Positions 28,610 through 40,300 of a DNA stretch of 64,000 bases are shown here, one piece after another (positions within the stretch are counted from its first letter, which is position 1; each line of letters begins with the position of its first letter). Origin of the DNA: Diplonema japonicum (lineage: Eukaryota > Euglenozoa > Diplonemea > Diplonemida > Diplonemidae). The DNA lies in the NCBI GenBank assembly GCA_964019335.1, contig OZ025716.1, positions 62,001 through 126,000 on the forward strand, given 5' to 3'. The position numbers and the translations under genes are program-made. A model generated the notes under the pieces. The model was not told the origin of the DNA. It saw only the letters and a program-made list of their open reading frames with translations, and ran no database searches.

Positions 28610-28678
28610 ACGGAGGGGGCAGTGCTCCGTCATGCGTCATGAGACGGTTTCATGACATGCCGACAAGCAGACGGCATG
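28610..28678. repeat. Three back-to-back hairpins
   Basis: The stems are ACGGAG/CTCCGT (28610-28615 with 28625-28630), GTCATGA/TCATGAC (28636-28642 with 28650-28656) and CATGCCG/CGGCATG (28656-28662 with 28672-28678). All stems are perfect, with loops of 7-9 bases. The surrounding ~250 bp is unusually free of homopolymers. It could be a structured RNA or a recombination site. Identity is unknown. Confidence 0.5.
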
Positions 28679-29004
28679 TGAACCTTAAAAGTCTATTTTT
28701 ATTTATTTTTTTTGAAATAAAGGGTCAAAAAAAAAAAAAATCGGGCCAAAAAATATCGCAGGTCTATCGGGAAAAAACTCATTTTGAACCAGGGGGGGGG
28801 GGGGGGGGGGGGGGCTGCTTTCTTTCTTTTTTGTTTTGTTATGTACTTTCGTTTCCCTCCTTTCCCCCCGTCTTTCTTCCATTATGAAGGCTACTCGTTG
28901 TCACAGGGTGCTTTAGTATCGTCAGAGTAGGAACCACTCCCTCCCTTCTTCCCCCTCTTTTTAAGAAAGAAAGTACTCACCTCGTTCCCCACAGTGGTGA
29001 AGTT

Positions 29005-29037
<33 letters not shown>

Positions 29038-29569
29038 GCCGTGAAGCCAATTTGAATGACCGTAATTCTTTTTGAACTCTTTCATTTTTAAAAACATTCT
29101 TTGTTGTCATCTTGACCTCTGGCGGAGCCTGCAATTACTTATTACGCTGCTTGTCATCTCGACAATGAAATTGTTAAAACAAATAAAAAGAAAAGTCCTC
29201 CAATTGGTGCATGACTATTCGAACCCCTTCCCCCCCCTCTCCCCGAATTATTTGCACGCTCTGTCTCCAAAGAGTTCGCAGCAGGTATTTCCTTTACCTT
29301 TACTTTTCCACCAGTTGTAATTCCTTTGTTGAGCCCAATAGTTGTTGTGAAAAGGTATTTCTGTTAGTCGCAGCCGGGGTTTTTCTTTTTCTTTTTTTTA
29401 TTATTCCCAAAACAGGGCACCACCGACATTGGCCTCCTTTGTCTCTTCTATCTTTTCTTTTGAAAATCTTCATTTGGTTGCCGTGTTTGTAGTTTTTCTC
29501 TTTTTATATTTTCCCCAGTAGATCTTTTGGAACTTAAAAGATGCCCGCCAACAAAGAGTGTCAACCATG

Positions 29570-29606
<37 letters not shown>

Positions 29607-29617
29607 GCGAATAATGA

Positions 29618-29736
29618 CTATTGATTTATGAAAAATAAAGTGGGCTTTATTTCCCGCGGCTGATAATCCGTCCGAGGGTGATTTTCCCTCGCTTCGCTCG
29701 TGAAAAACCAGATCCCCACTTTAATTCATGAATACG
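29618..29736. repeat. Palindromic repeat with CTCGCTTCGCTCG core
   Basis: The left part (TTTATGAAAAATAAAGTGGG, from about 29625) is complementary, imperfectly, to the right part ending CCCACTTTAATTCATGAAT near 29732. The core CTCGCTTCGCTCG echoes the GAGCGAAGCGAG hairpin at 6112-6138, so this may be another member of the same palindromic family. Confidence 0.5.
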
Positions 29737-29876
29737 TAATTTTATTTATTTTCTGGTTCCCAATGGCACTCCCAAACCCCCCCTAAGCCAGGAAGTCCAG
29801 GATGTGACATAACATTAAGACAGGGGCTTGCTTGCACTGCTCCACACCTTTGACATGGCAGTCAACCTGGGCCAGT

Positions 29877-30273
29877 CTATTTTGTGCTCTTCATGGTATG
29901 CTTCAGGCGGCCATAAAGGGACCGGAGGCTCGACGGCTTAAGCCCTCTTATGTACAGTAGGGCATCGAACTGCGTTATCATGTCGGCCTCCCTGGGCTTT
30001 CTGGTGCGGAAGCTGCTGAACTCGATGAACTCTGAGGAACGCATGGCTACGACAAGAGACCTCTGTTCTCGTCCACCCAAACTGCTCCCTACTTAGGGCT
30101 GCGAGCGATGTTCTTACTGCAGATGCCATCCATGGCTGAAAGGCAACCCCAGCCGACACCAAGATGCAACAGCAGAATGGTGACAGACACGTGTAGATCC
30201 CCAGTCCACGGTGGGCACTAACCATGGCACAAATACCGTAAAAATAGATTTTATGGCCTCTTTCCTCTGACAC
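29877..30273 (-). pseudogene. Minus-strand coding relic, one frameshift, unknown
   Basis: Two minus-strand frames are protein-like and complementary in extent. One (from 30273 down to about 30060) reads ...A-F-Q-P-W-M-A-S-A-V-R-T-S-L-A-A-L-S-R-E. The other (about 30080 down to 29877) reads ...S-S-E-F-I-E-F-S-S-F-R-T-R-K-P-R-E and on to a TAG. They join by one frame change near 30050-30080. Base composition is gene-like compared with the flanks. I do not recognise the product. It is likely a fragment of a mobile element or a dead host gene. Confidence 0.35.
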
Positions 30274-30662
30274 CCCATTTTCACAAATCTGCAGAAAACA
30301 TGAGGGGAAAAAAAAAAAAAGTACTTTATTTTCCCTAGGGAAATATGGAAAAAAACTTTATTTTCCCAGCTCTAGCCAAAAATCCCCTTTTAGAGGGAAT
30401 CCAGAAAATAAATAAAATAAAGTGTCGTCATTGTGATTGATTTTCTTATTCAAGCACCCCCCCTTTTTTTTAACGCTTAACTCCCGACCAAAGTGCGTCG
30501 GCGAGTGTGTATGTGTGGATGACCAGGTCCCCCCTTTTTTAAAGTAACTCGCTGCAGAATAGACACGACGGGCCAAAGACACTACAACGTAAGAAGGGTC
30601 GAACACTAGATGAGGGCGATCCTGTCACATACTGCAGGTTCCGTTCAAAAGACAGCCCCCCC

Positions 30663-30774
30663 CCTCTTTTGAACGAGCATTCAATCATCCAACCACCAAG
30701 TCTTTATTTTCTCATCCTCAGCAATTGAAACATCATTAAAGGCAAAGGGGGTGTTGGGAGGAACAACCCTTCAA
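30663..30774 (+). promoter_or_regulatory. 5' leader with pyrimidine tract and CAG acceptor (shared with 37229-37341)
   Basis: TCTTTATTTTCTCATCCTCAG ends at 30721, 53 bases before the ATG at 30775. It is a textbook 3' splice acceptor. The block from CCTCTTTTGAA (30663) to the ATG is nearly identical to 37229-37341 upstream of the next family member, so leader and N-terminal coding region were copied together. Confidence 0.55.
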
Positions 30775-32766
30775 ATGCACGCTGTTAGGGCACTGCTTGT
30801 TGCCCTGTTGTTCCCCCTTCATGCTTGGGCAGCCACCATCACCTTGCGTGTCACTACTGGGACTGACATTCTTCAATCTGGTTCTTCTTACACCTTCACC
30901 CCAACTGTGCACTCTTCGTCTGCAAGCTGCACTGCTACATCCATCTCAAATCCATCTGCTAGCGATGTGAACAATGTGACTGCATCGTGCTCCTTCGCAG
31001 CGGCTGATATCTCTCAGGTGAGGATACCCAATATGGGTACTGACGCATGGCAAGTTGTTAAAATGGAGCTCCAGATCAATGGGGCGTGGATGCTGCTGTG
31101 GGCTGTGAACCTGTCCCCTCCTAACTTGGAGACTTGGATTGATGATGATAGCAGCGCGCCCGATCACGCCACAGGGATCTGGGAGATGCTCCCCTTGAGG
31201 ATGTTCATCACCACCCGGTCTTTCACCAGCGCGGGGTCCGGTGCCACTTACACCCCAAGCTTCATCTCCACAAGCAGTGCCACCTGTGCAGGGACATCCA
31301 TTGCCGCCCCTGCACAGGGGGCAAGTTACTGGAGTGTTGCCGGTTGCTGGGCACTGTCCACCCTTGCGCGTGTTGAGATCACTGCCCCCAGTTCTGACTC
31401 TTGGGAAGTGCAAAAGGCCTCCATCGACAGGGGGGGTGGCACACTTGAGCAGTGGGTGGCCACCAACCAGGCCCCTCCCTCGCTGACACCCATCATCGAC
31501 GATGACGACCTTACAGAGTACAAGAAGGCCGTCCTGCAGGCACCGAACATCAAGGTCCGCATTGTCACAGCAGCCACTCCGGCCAGTGCTGATTGTATTT
31601 ACACGTTTGCACCCAAGTTCATCTCGAAGACAAGTGTCGTCTGTGATGGGTCAGTGGTTGTAGCGCCAGGACTGGGGAGCAGCATCCTGTCTCTGGGTGT
31701 GTGCTCCTTCCCTCCTGAGGACCTTGAGCGGGTGGAGATATCTCAGCAAGGTAATGACGGCTGGGACATCTCTGAGCTGTATGTTGAAGTGGCTTCTGTT
31801 GAGCAGCAATGGTGGGCCATCAATGAGTCACCTCCGGCACGTAGCACTGTTGTGGATGGGGATGGTGCCACTCGGCACCTCAAGGCTATCTTTGCCATTT
31901 TTTTCACACCAGCTCCTGCAACTCCGGCACCGGCAACACCAGCACCCCCCACTGCACAGCCAACCCTTTCACCTGCAACACCGGCCCCATCAACACCGGC
32001 TCCATCCACACCGGCCCCAGCAACATCAGCACCTGCGACTCCCGCACCTGCAACACCAGCACCTTTATCACCTGCACCTGCAACGCCCGCCCCTGTGACT
32101 CCCGCACCTGCGACACCAGCACCGCTAACACCTGCCCCAGCAACATCAGCACCTGCGACTCCCGCACCGGCAACACCAGCACCTTTATCACCTGCACCTG
32201 CAACGCCCGCCCCTGTGACTCCCGCACCTTCAACATCAGCACCAGACACCCCAGCACCTGATACGACCATTCCAGACACCCCTGCACCTCCAACAGCTCC
32301 CACTTCTCAGTCTACTGTCCCTGTTACTATGGGACCCACCACACCATCGCCACCAACGCCAGCGCCTCTCACCCCTGTTCCATCCACCCTTGGACCCGTG
32401 CCATGGACACCAGTGGAGCTCCTTGTTCGGAGGGGAAGGAGCGAGCTGTCGTCAGAAGCAATACAAGAGGGAGAGGGGGAGAGGGTGGAGTGGGAGCTTC
32501 TTGGGGGCTTGGGGTTGCGGTGTTCCGGGTGCCTCGTGGAGGTGGAGGTTCGGTGGAAGGAAGGAGGGGCGAGGTGCGGGGACGGGTCGGCACAGCAGTG
32601 CAAGGGAGGGGCCTGCATCGTGGTGGAAACGGACAGGAGCCCCTCGCACAACAACGATGGCCTTGCTGGGACTGTGGTGCGGACCTGTGGGGCTGTAAAG
32701 GGGCAGCTTGAGACATACGAGAGCACCAGCAACAACAACAACAACGACAACAACAGCAGCGACCTC

Positions 32767-32798
<32 letters not shown>

Positions 32799-34737
32799 GA
32801 TCACTCTGTCGATAGCAGACGAGGGGTTTCGAGCGTACTCCCCGATGAGCGAGAAGCTGAAGGTTCATGTGTCTCGGGAGGTGTTCGGAGAGGAGGCGTG
32901 GGAAGAGCTGTGTTCGGACCCCATGAGAAGGAGGACCGGGGAGGGACTTCTTTGTTGGTGCGGTGGTGTGAACAATGACAAGGGAAACGACAGCATGGCA
33001 ACGACACCCCCTGTGGTCTTCGTAGACGGGGGCTGTGTGGCTGAGTACAAGATCCAGTCACAGGTTCCTGAGTTCCCGAACAAGGATGAGCTGGATACCG
33101 TGTCCACAATAGGTGCGGGTTCGATCCTTGTGATGTCAGCACTGGCTCCTGTGTCTGTGGGGGCTGGGGGCGGTGTGATGCGTGTGTCCCTCCTCACGAA
33201 GGGGATGCTGTGTCCCAGCGACGGTCCGACGAAGCTCGACAGACTCGTGAACCCCTTCCAGCTCCGCATTGGGGACGACCCGAGGGTACGGGAGGTGAAC
33301 GGGGCAGTTGTCGGGGGGATCCTCCTCCAGTTCGCCTTCATCCTGCTGGGGACCTTGTGTGTCCTGTACGTGTATGTGAAGATCAAAGACGAGGATGACG
33401 AAGGAGAAGGAGAAGGAGAAGGAAAAGGAAAGGAAGGAGGTTTTGGAGAGGGCGGTCTGAGGAGGTTGGAGCGGGACGGGTTGACGGCGACCTACCTGGC
33501 GGCAAGGGGGCGCTTCGGGTGGCTTCTCATCCCCGCTGTGTTCATGTATGGGGGAGCGGTGATGAGCTGCAGTGCGGCCCTCCTCTACAGCTCTACCCTG
33601 TTCAAGGTTTTGGGTGGGGCGGACCTCGCCCTTTTCGGGGTGGGGCTTCCTGTCTTCGCCTTCCGTGCGTCTCTGCGTGTGAAGGGCCACGCCCATGTGG
33701 AGCCATTCATCAACCACAACAATGAAGACAAGAAGCAGCAGCAACAACAACAACAACAACAAAAGAGGCTTCGGTGGCTGTTGTGGGGTTCGTCGGAGTG
33801 GGTTGTGCACAACGATTTCCTGGACGAGTCGTGGCAGGAGCTCCACCGGCTTGTGTACGACGGCTACAAGGAGTATGCGAGGAGCTTCCTCGGACAGGAG
33901 CTCTTGTTCACGTGCTTGCTGGGGATGGTGGAGGCGTACGAGCCGTCGACCCCGCACCAGTGCCGTGTGAAGGGGGTGCTGGTCTGCGTGCTGTTCGGGT
34001 TGTTCCTGTTGTTGCTCTTGGTGTTCCGTCCGTACCTCGCTCCTTACGAGAACGCAGCCGAGGCGGGGATCGTGGGGCTGGAGTTCACGATGGCCTGCTT
34101 CATCCTGGTGGCCCTTGGGGAGGAGCGGCCGACGGAGCACTGGTCGGCGCTGTGGGCTGGGAACCTTGCGATCACAGTTATAAACCTCATCGTGTTGAAG
34201 TTCCTTGTGGACCTGGCGATCTTCCTGTACGACGAGAGGGAGGTGTGGGCCTACAAGGGGGGCAAGGGGCTCTTCCTTGTCCACCTTCTCTGCTGCGGGA
34301 ACAGGATGCTCCACGACGACAAGGAATGGGCTTCGGGGGTGACCCCTGACCTCCGCCGTGGCAAGAAGAAGGAAAGGGGGACGATGGAAGACAACATCAA
34401 CAACAACTACAACTACAACAACAACAACAACTACGACAACGAAGGCTACAGGGGACTTCTTCTCGAAGAGACCGAGCAGAAGCAGCAGCATGGCAAAGCA
34501 GGCTTCAGTGCAGGTGGGGACCCGACAACTCCTTTCACCCAGCTGGGCGACCTGGATGGATTCCTTCCTGTGAGCAACCCCTTGCGCCACTGGGAGGGGC
34601 AGGATAGTGGGAATGGGAGCAGGGGGAGTGGGGTTGACAGCCCCCCTTCCCCCATGAGCGACTTCTCAAGGTACCGCCCACCTTACCAGCCACACTATGG
34701 GATCGCCTGGGAGGGTGTCGTGAGGGAGAAAGCCTGA
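30775..34737 (+). CDS. Mosaic surface protein: conserved N-half, strongly diverged membrane half
   Basis: The product has 1320 residues from ATG 30775 (an in-frame GTG at 30751 is not favoured because the signal peptide starts at the ATG). Residues 1-370 (signal peptide and three Cys-pair modules) are close to the 15193 copy. The TPAPA stalk is short (about 375-540). After it the sequence departs: a Cys-containing region (about 545-640), an Asn-rich run coded by AAC repeats (about 650-680), then a membrane domain only distantly related to the family's. T-V-S-T-I-G-A-G-S and G-x-V-V-G-G-I-L-L still align to T-I-S-S-V-G and G-A-V-V-G-N-x-G-I. It also has an E-G-E-G linker, a Gln run (about 990-998) and a 170-residue tail with Asn-Tyr repeats. 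It looks like an N-terminal cassette recombined onto an older paralogue. Confidence 0.9.
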
Positions 34738-35430
34738 TATTAAAAAGGATGGCTCTTAAAAAAGGATGCTCTTGATGAGTTGATGAAGGCGAAATATGTT
34801 CTGTCGCTGGCTCCTCTGATTCTGACACCACCATTGCCGCGGGAAAGGGAGAGAACTGTTGTCTTTCTATCGGGACAAAAGATATCTTATCCAGAGCTGG
34901 ATCAAAAGGCCGGTAAATGCATCAGGAAAAAAAAAGACGTCCCTTGAGGTTCAGCGTCAAGGGCAGTTGTGGCAGGGCTTGCGGAATGGTGTAGGAGTGT
35001 AAGCCTGTTTTTCTTTTTCTTTTTTCATCGCGACAAACAGCCGCCGGTGACCGATTAGTTTGTATCTCTTGAAATTTTATCAAAACCTTTATTGTGTTTC
35101 GCTTAACCGTTTGCTTTACTAAGAAACACGAATTTATCTTTTAGGTGGTGGGGATAACATGAAAATATAAGAAGTACATCAGATGTGTTGTTCGCTGTTG
35201 ACCTCCTCGTCGGTCATCACCGGTAGCGCCCGAGTGGAAGAACGTAACGCAGATGCTCAGGGTGACGAACAGGCAGCAAACTGCACGAGCGCAGAATCTT
35301 GGTTACCCGGGACGCCCCGGCTAGGGTTGAGCACACCGCACGCATTAAGGACACGACGCGGAACGCAGAAGAAGCTACTGCTCGGCCGAGGAGCGCCCCC
35401 TGTAATCAAGTAGGTAGTTCGTGCTTCATT

Positions 35431-35470
35431 GCACGCTTAACGCCACCTAGTGTTGCAATCAAAGCCCCAT
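35431..35470 (+). repeat. Dispersed 3'-tail repeat (copy 1)
   Basis: This 40-bp stretch, GCACGCTTAACGCC through TAGTGTTGCAATCAAAGCC and CCAT, matches 60079-60118 with few differences. There it runs straight into a T run. It is probably the conserved 3' end of a second retroelement or SINE family. Confidence 0.55.
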
Positions 35471-35685
35471 ATCTTTTCTTTTTTTTTAAAGCTCAGTCAT
35501 CGCTCTTCGAGATTGCACGACCCCTCCCCCTCCCCGTTTTTTCCCCTCACGCGGAGTTTGCATGATCGACTTCTTTTGTTTTTTTTGAGAGTCAGGTTTC
35601 GCCGTCAAAAAAAAAAAAAAAAAAAAAAAAAAAGAAAACACGCCATCGTTGTTTTTGTCTTTTTTTGTTTTGTTTTGTTTTTTTA

Positions 35686-35829
35686 GAGCCGCTACGCGAC
35701 AGGACAGGATGGCCCCTGTGTCTTGAACAGCACATAATTCTGCCAAGGAGATGCCTTTGTGTACCTGGAAAAGCTGCAACGATACTTGGCCGTGGTGGGA
35801 GAAGCGGGGGGCTTGTCCTGTACTTTGAG
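35686..35829 (+). mobile_element. Truncated, internally deleted LINE copy
   Basis: Positions 35686-35810 match ORF2 of the full-length element around 14336-14455 at the nucleotide level (GGATGGCCCCT is shared, then diverged, with frame shifts). The match then jumps to the last ~20 bases of the 3' UTR (GGCTTGTCCTGTACTTTGAG, ending 35829) followed by T8. About 600 bp is missing between the two. A T-rich run precedes it. It is older and more diverged than the 59169 fragment. Confidence 0.8.
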
Positions 35830-36841
35830 TTTTTTTAGTCAAACTTTCTTCTTTTTTCTAGATAGTTATTCTTACCCAGTTGTTTGGTCTGCTGCTGAAG
35901 AACATTGCCACTTGTTGTTCTGTATATCACTATCTGTCAGAATGTACATAGCTGTGCGGCCAAAAAGAATAATCCCCCCCCCCCCCCCCTCCCCCCTTTA
36001 TCACCTTGACTGCATCGGGTTATCAGAGGTACGGTTTTCACGGTGCACCCTCGTGTGTGTGGGGAAGCAGCTGGATGATCGTGATGGTGTTGAGAGCTCG
36101 TCTCCCGCGTGCGACCCACCGTGTCTGTGACCACCGATGTCACGCCTACAAAGAGTGTCTTAAACCACGACCACCAGACAGCAACCGAAGAACGGTGACC
36201 GATTAGTGTGAATTTCTCCCTGGATGGTGAGCGCTTAATTTGCACACCGAAATTTAAATCAACCTCTTTTCTGCATGTAGCACAGCACTAGTACATTCGT
36301 GGGCCTTTCTGAGGGTGCGGAGTCTGGTGTTCCAGTAGTGCAGCAGCGAGAACGATTTTCCTCTCCCTTCTTATTCTCTCTCTCCTTTCTGTTCCATTTC
36401 CTCCCTTTTTTTCTTCTTCTTCCCCCCAAATTAAAAAGCACTTCAGGTTGGGGGAACGGGGATGTGGCACGGGACCCATGGCTATGTCTCACAAGCTGCC
36501 TTCGTCCTTTCTCAGCAGTGTGCACTTCGTGGCATCTCTGCCCACAACGTACCAGGAGGCCTGCAGTGGCAGACCATTATGACTGTCTTGATAACGAAGG
36601 GTGGTGCAGGTGTTCTGCGGGAAAGATGCTGACAGGGTTGTTCAAAAGTGGCTGCGGACAACTCCTATGCCTTGGCAGCTACCATGCGCAAGGCCGATAG
36701 CACAGGTGTCGACTGCTGTCACCAGCAAATGAACGGCCTCAACAGAGCCACCTATGAGAACGGCGCTGAATAGTCTGCTGACTGCGACACATGCTTCGAT
36801 CCGTCTTCTGGTGATGTGATGTCCCCACCACCTACACCTAC

Positions 36842-37036
36842 ATGGCAGGCAGAAGTCGAGGTGCTACCCCCAACGACCTGACGGCCCTCGACCTCGGGTG
36901 GTACAAGGAGCTGATCTTTATCTCGCCAGCACCACCTACACTTGCACCTCCTATGCTTGCGCCCTCCACTCACATCACCTCCACTCGGGCACCTCCCACT
37001 CCCTGCGCCGGAGGAGGGGCAGCCACCCCAAGGTAA
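36842..37036 (+). other. Possible relic of a surface-protein stalk
   Basis: The frame at 36842-37036 reads ...I-S-P-A-P-P-T-L-A-P-P-M-L-A-P-S-T..., resembling the module-to-stalk junction of the family members. Upstream sequence back to about 36560 is gene-like in composition but broken. It could be a degraded paralogue fragment, but low complexity makes this uncertain. Confidence 0.3.
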
Positions 37037-37228
37037 TTTCATGTATACAATTTATAACCTTTCCCTTAATCTGTAGTAATTCCTTTGTTCCCTTACTTTG
37101 TTGGCTCATTACTTCAACTTCGCGAAGCTGTTGTGTTGGGTACTTGCTTTGCCATTCGCTTTACAAAAAAGAAAAAAAGAAAAAAAGGAAAAAAAAACAG
37201 TTTCTGTCGAGCCCAGCTGAGCTTTTTT

Positions 37229-37341
37229 CCTCTTTTGAATGAGCATTCAATCATCCAACCACCAAGTCTTTATTTTCTCATCCTCAGCAATTGAAACATC
37301 ATTAAAGGCAAAGGGGGTGTTGGGAGGAACAACCCCTTCAA
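37229..37341 (+). promoter_or_regulatory. 5' leader with CAG acceptor, duplicate of 30663-30774
   Basis: The pyrimidine tract ends in CAG at 37285-37287, 54 bases before the ATG. It is nearly identical to the leader of the 30775 gene. Confidence 0.55.
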
Positions 37342-40300
37342 ATGCACGCTGTTGGGGCACTGCTTGTTGCCCTGCTGTTCCCCCTTCATGCTTGGGCAGC
37401 CACCATCACCTTGCGTGTCACTACAGGGTCAGACTGGCTGGCTGGTTCTTCTTACACCTTCACCCCAACTGTACACTCTTCGTCTGCAAGCTGCACTGCT
37501 ACATCCATCTCGGATCCAGATGGTGACGATGTGAACACTGTGACTGCATCGTGCTCCTTCGCAGCGGCTGATATCTCTCAGGTGAGGATACCCAATATGG
37601 GTAGTAACGCATGGCAAGTTGCTAAAATGGAGCTCCAGATCAATGGGGCGTGGATGCTGCTGTGGGCTGTGAACCTGTCCCCTCCTGCCTTCGAGACTTG
37701 GATTGACGATGATGGTGGATCGCCCGAGCATGCCACAGGGATCTGGGAGATGCTCCCCTTGAGGATGCACTTCACCACCCAGTCTATCACCAACGCGGGG
37801 TCCGGTGCCACCTTCACCCCAAGCTTCATCTCCACAAGCAGTGCCACCTGTGCAGGGACATCCATTGCCGCCCCTGCACAGGGGGCAAGTTACTGGAGTG
37901 TTGCCGGTTGCTGGGCACTGTCCACCCTTGCGCGTGTTGAGATCACTGCCCCCAGTTCTGACTCTTGGGAAGTGCAAAAGGCCTCCATCGACAGGGGGGG
38001 TGGCACACTTGAGCAGTGGGTGGCCACCAACCAGGCCCCTCCCTCGCTGACACCCATCATCGACGATGACGACCTTACAGAGTACAAGAAGGCCGTCCTG
38101 CAGGCACCGAACATCAAGGTCCGCATTGTCACAGCAGCCACTCCGGCCAGTGCTGATTCTCTCCACACATATTCACCGAAGTTCATCTCGAAGACAAGTG
38201 TGGTCTGTGATGGGTCAAGGGTTGTAGCGCCAGGACTGGGAAGCAGCATCCTGTCTCTGGGTGTGTGCTCCTTCCCTCCTGAGGACCTTGAGCGGGTGGA
38301 GATATCTCAGCAAGGTAATGACGGCTGGGACATCTCTGAGCTGTATGTTGAAGTGGCTTCTGTTGAGCAGCAATGGTGGGCCATCAATGAGTCACCTCCG
38401 ACGCGTGGCACTGTTGTGGATGGGGATGGTGCCACTCGGCACCTCAAGGCCATCTATGCCATTTTCATCACACCAGCTCCTGCAACTCCGGCACCTGAAA
38501 CACCAGCACCTCCCACTGCACAGCCAACCCTTTCACCTCCGACAACGGCCCCATCAACACCGGCACCAGCAACACCAGCACCTGCAACACCTGCACCAGC
38601 AACACCTGCACCGGCAACACCCGCACCTGCAACACCGGCACCAGCAACACCTGCACCTGCAACACCAGCACCGGCAACACCCGCACCTGCAACACCGGCA
38701 CCAGCAACACCAGCACCGGCAACACCCGCACCAGCAACACCCGCACCAGCAACACCCGCACCGGCAACACCAGCACCTGCAACACCCGCACCAGCAACAC
38801 CTGCACCGGCAACACCTGCACCAGCAACACCCGCACCAGCAACACCTGCACCGGCAACACCTGCACCAGCAACACCCGCACCTGCAACACCGGCACCAGC
38901 AACACCTGCACCGGCAACACCCGCACCAGCAACACCGGCACCAGCAACACCAGCACCAGCAACAACAGCACCTGCAACAGCGTCTCCAGCTACGCCTGCA
39001 CCGGCAACACCCGCACCCGCAACATCAGCACCTGCAACTCCTGCACCAGCGACACCCGTCCCTTTAACATCAGCACCAGTAACTCCGTCCCCAGATACAC
39101 CTGCTCCTGCAACTCCCGCACCAGCAACATCCGCACCTGCTACCCCCTCTCCAACAACGCCTGCCCCGGCAACACCATCACCAGCTACTCCTGCGCCCGT
39201 GACACCTGCCCCAGCAACACCAGCACCTTCAACAACAGTACCAGCTACACCCTCTCCAGCAACGCCTGCACCAGCAACATCCGCTCCTGCTACTGGAATA
39301 CCTGGTGTCCCTCCGACACTGGCGCCTCCAACTGCAACCCCAACAAACCCTCCTGACACACAGGCCCCTGCGACCTCTGCTCCTTCCACACCTGCCCCAG
39401 CAACACCAGCGCCTTCCACTCCTGCACCAGCAACATCAGCACCCTCCACCCCTGCACCAGCAACATCCGTACCTGCAACTGGTATACCTGGCATCCCTCC
39501 GACACTGGCGCCTCCAACTGCAACCCCAACAAACCCTCCTGACACACAGGCTCCTGCGACCTCTGCTCCTTCCACACCTGCACCTGCAACATCAGCACCC
39601 TCTACTCTTGTTCCGGTAACACCTTCTCCAGCAACACCAGTTCCAGTGACCCCGGTACCTTCCACCCCCAGCCCTGCAACCCTTGCACCTGCAACTGCAG
39701 TTCCGTCAACTCCAGCACCCGTCACAGCGGCTCCCCATACCCCTTCCCCACCAACGTCAGCCCCTGCGACCCCTGCTCCTGCAACTCTGTCCCCTGCTAC
39801 CTTCGTCCCTGACACAATGTCGCCGCCAACAGCGTCCCCAGCCACACTTCCCACATTTGTTCCGACAACCTCTGTCCCCACGAGCCCACCAGCAACCACC
39901 ACTCCCGAAACCTTTTCCCCTGCGACTCAACCCCCAGCAACAGGCTCACCACCCACCGTGCCCCCCGCCACAACAAGCCCGCTTGCCACATCAGCACCCT
40001 CAACACTCGCACCCACCACGGGTTCCCCTGCGGGTATCTCTGCTACAGGCACCCCTGGGACACCAGCACCCTCGATGCTGACACCCACCACGGATATCCC
40101 TGCCACAGACACACGCGCGACACCAGCACCCGAAGTAGGAATCGAGGATACGATCTCATCTGTGGGGACTGTTGCGACTGGGGCGGCGGCCCTCGGAGGG
40201 GCAGGTGGGGCAGGGGCGGCGACACGGCTCGTCCTCGTCTCTGGGGCCTGCACTGGGAACGGGGCCGACCGTCGCTTCCCCTTCCCCTTGCACCCCACAG

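Larger units (their letters stand above)
27679..30774. other. Spacer between copies 3 and 4
   Basis: No intact gene is visible. Contents are A-runs (27700-27716, 28048-28070, 29571-29604), a G23 run (28792-28814), a T run (about 29009-29033), several hairpins, one decayed minus-strand coding relic and, at the right end, a 5' leader shared with the 37342 gene. Confidence 0.75.
34738..37341. other. Spacer with retroelement fragments
   Basis: No intact gene is visible. It contains a dispersed tail repeat (35431-35470), an A run (about 35607-35633), a truncated LINE (35686-35829), a C14 run near 35976, a weak stalk-like relic (36842-37036) and the leader of the next gene. The words CGGTGACCGATTAGT occur at about 35045 and 36192. 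Confidence 0.7.

Noticed and set aside
28380-28610. tRNA or snRNA gene
   Set aside because: Composition is gene-like, but no A/B boxes, cloverleaf or Sm site could be found by eye.
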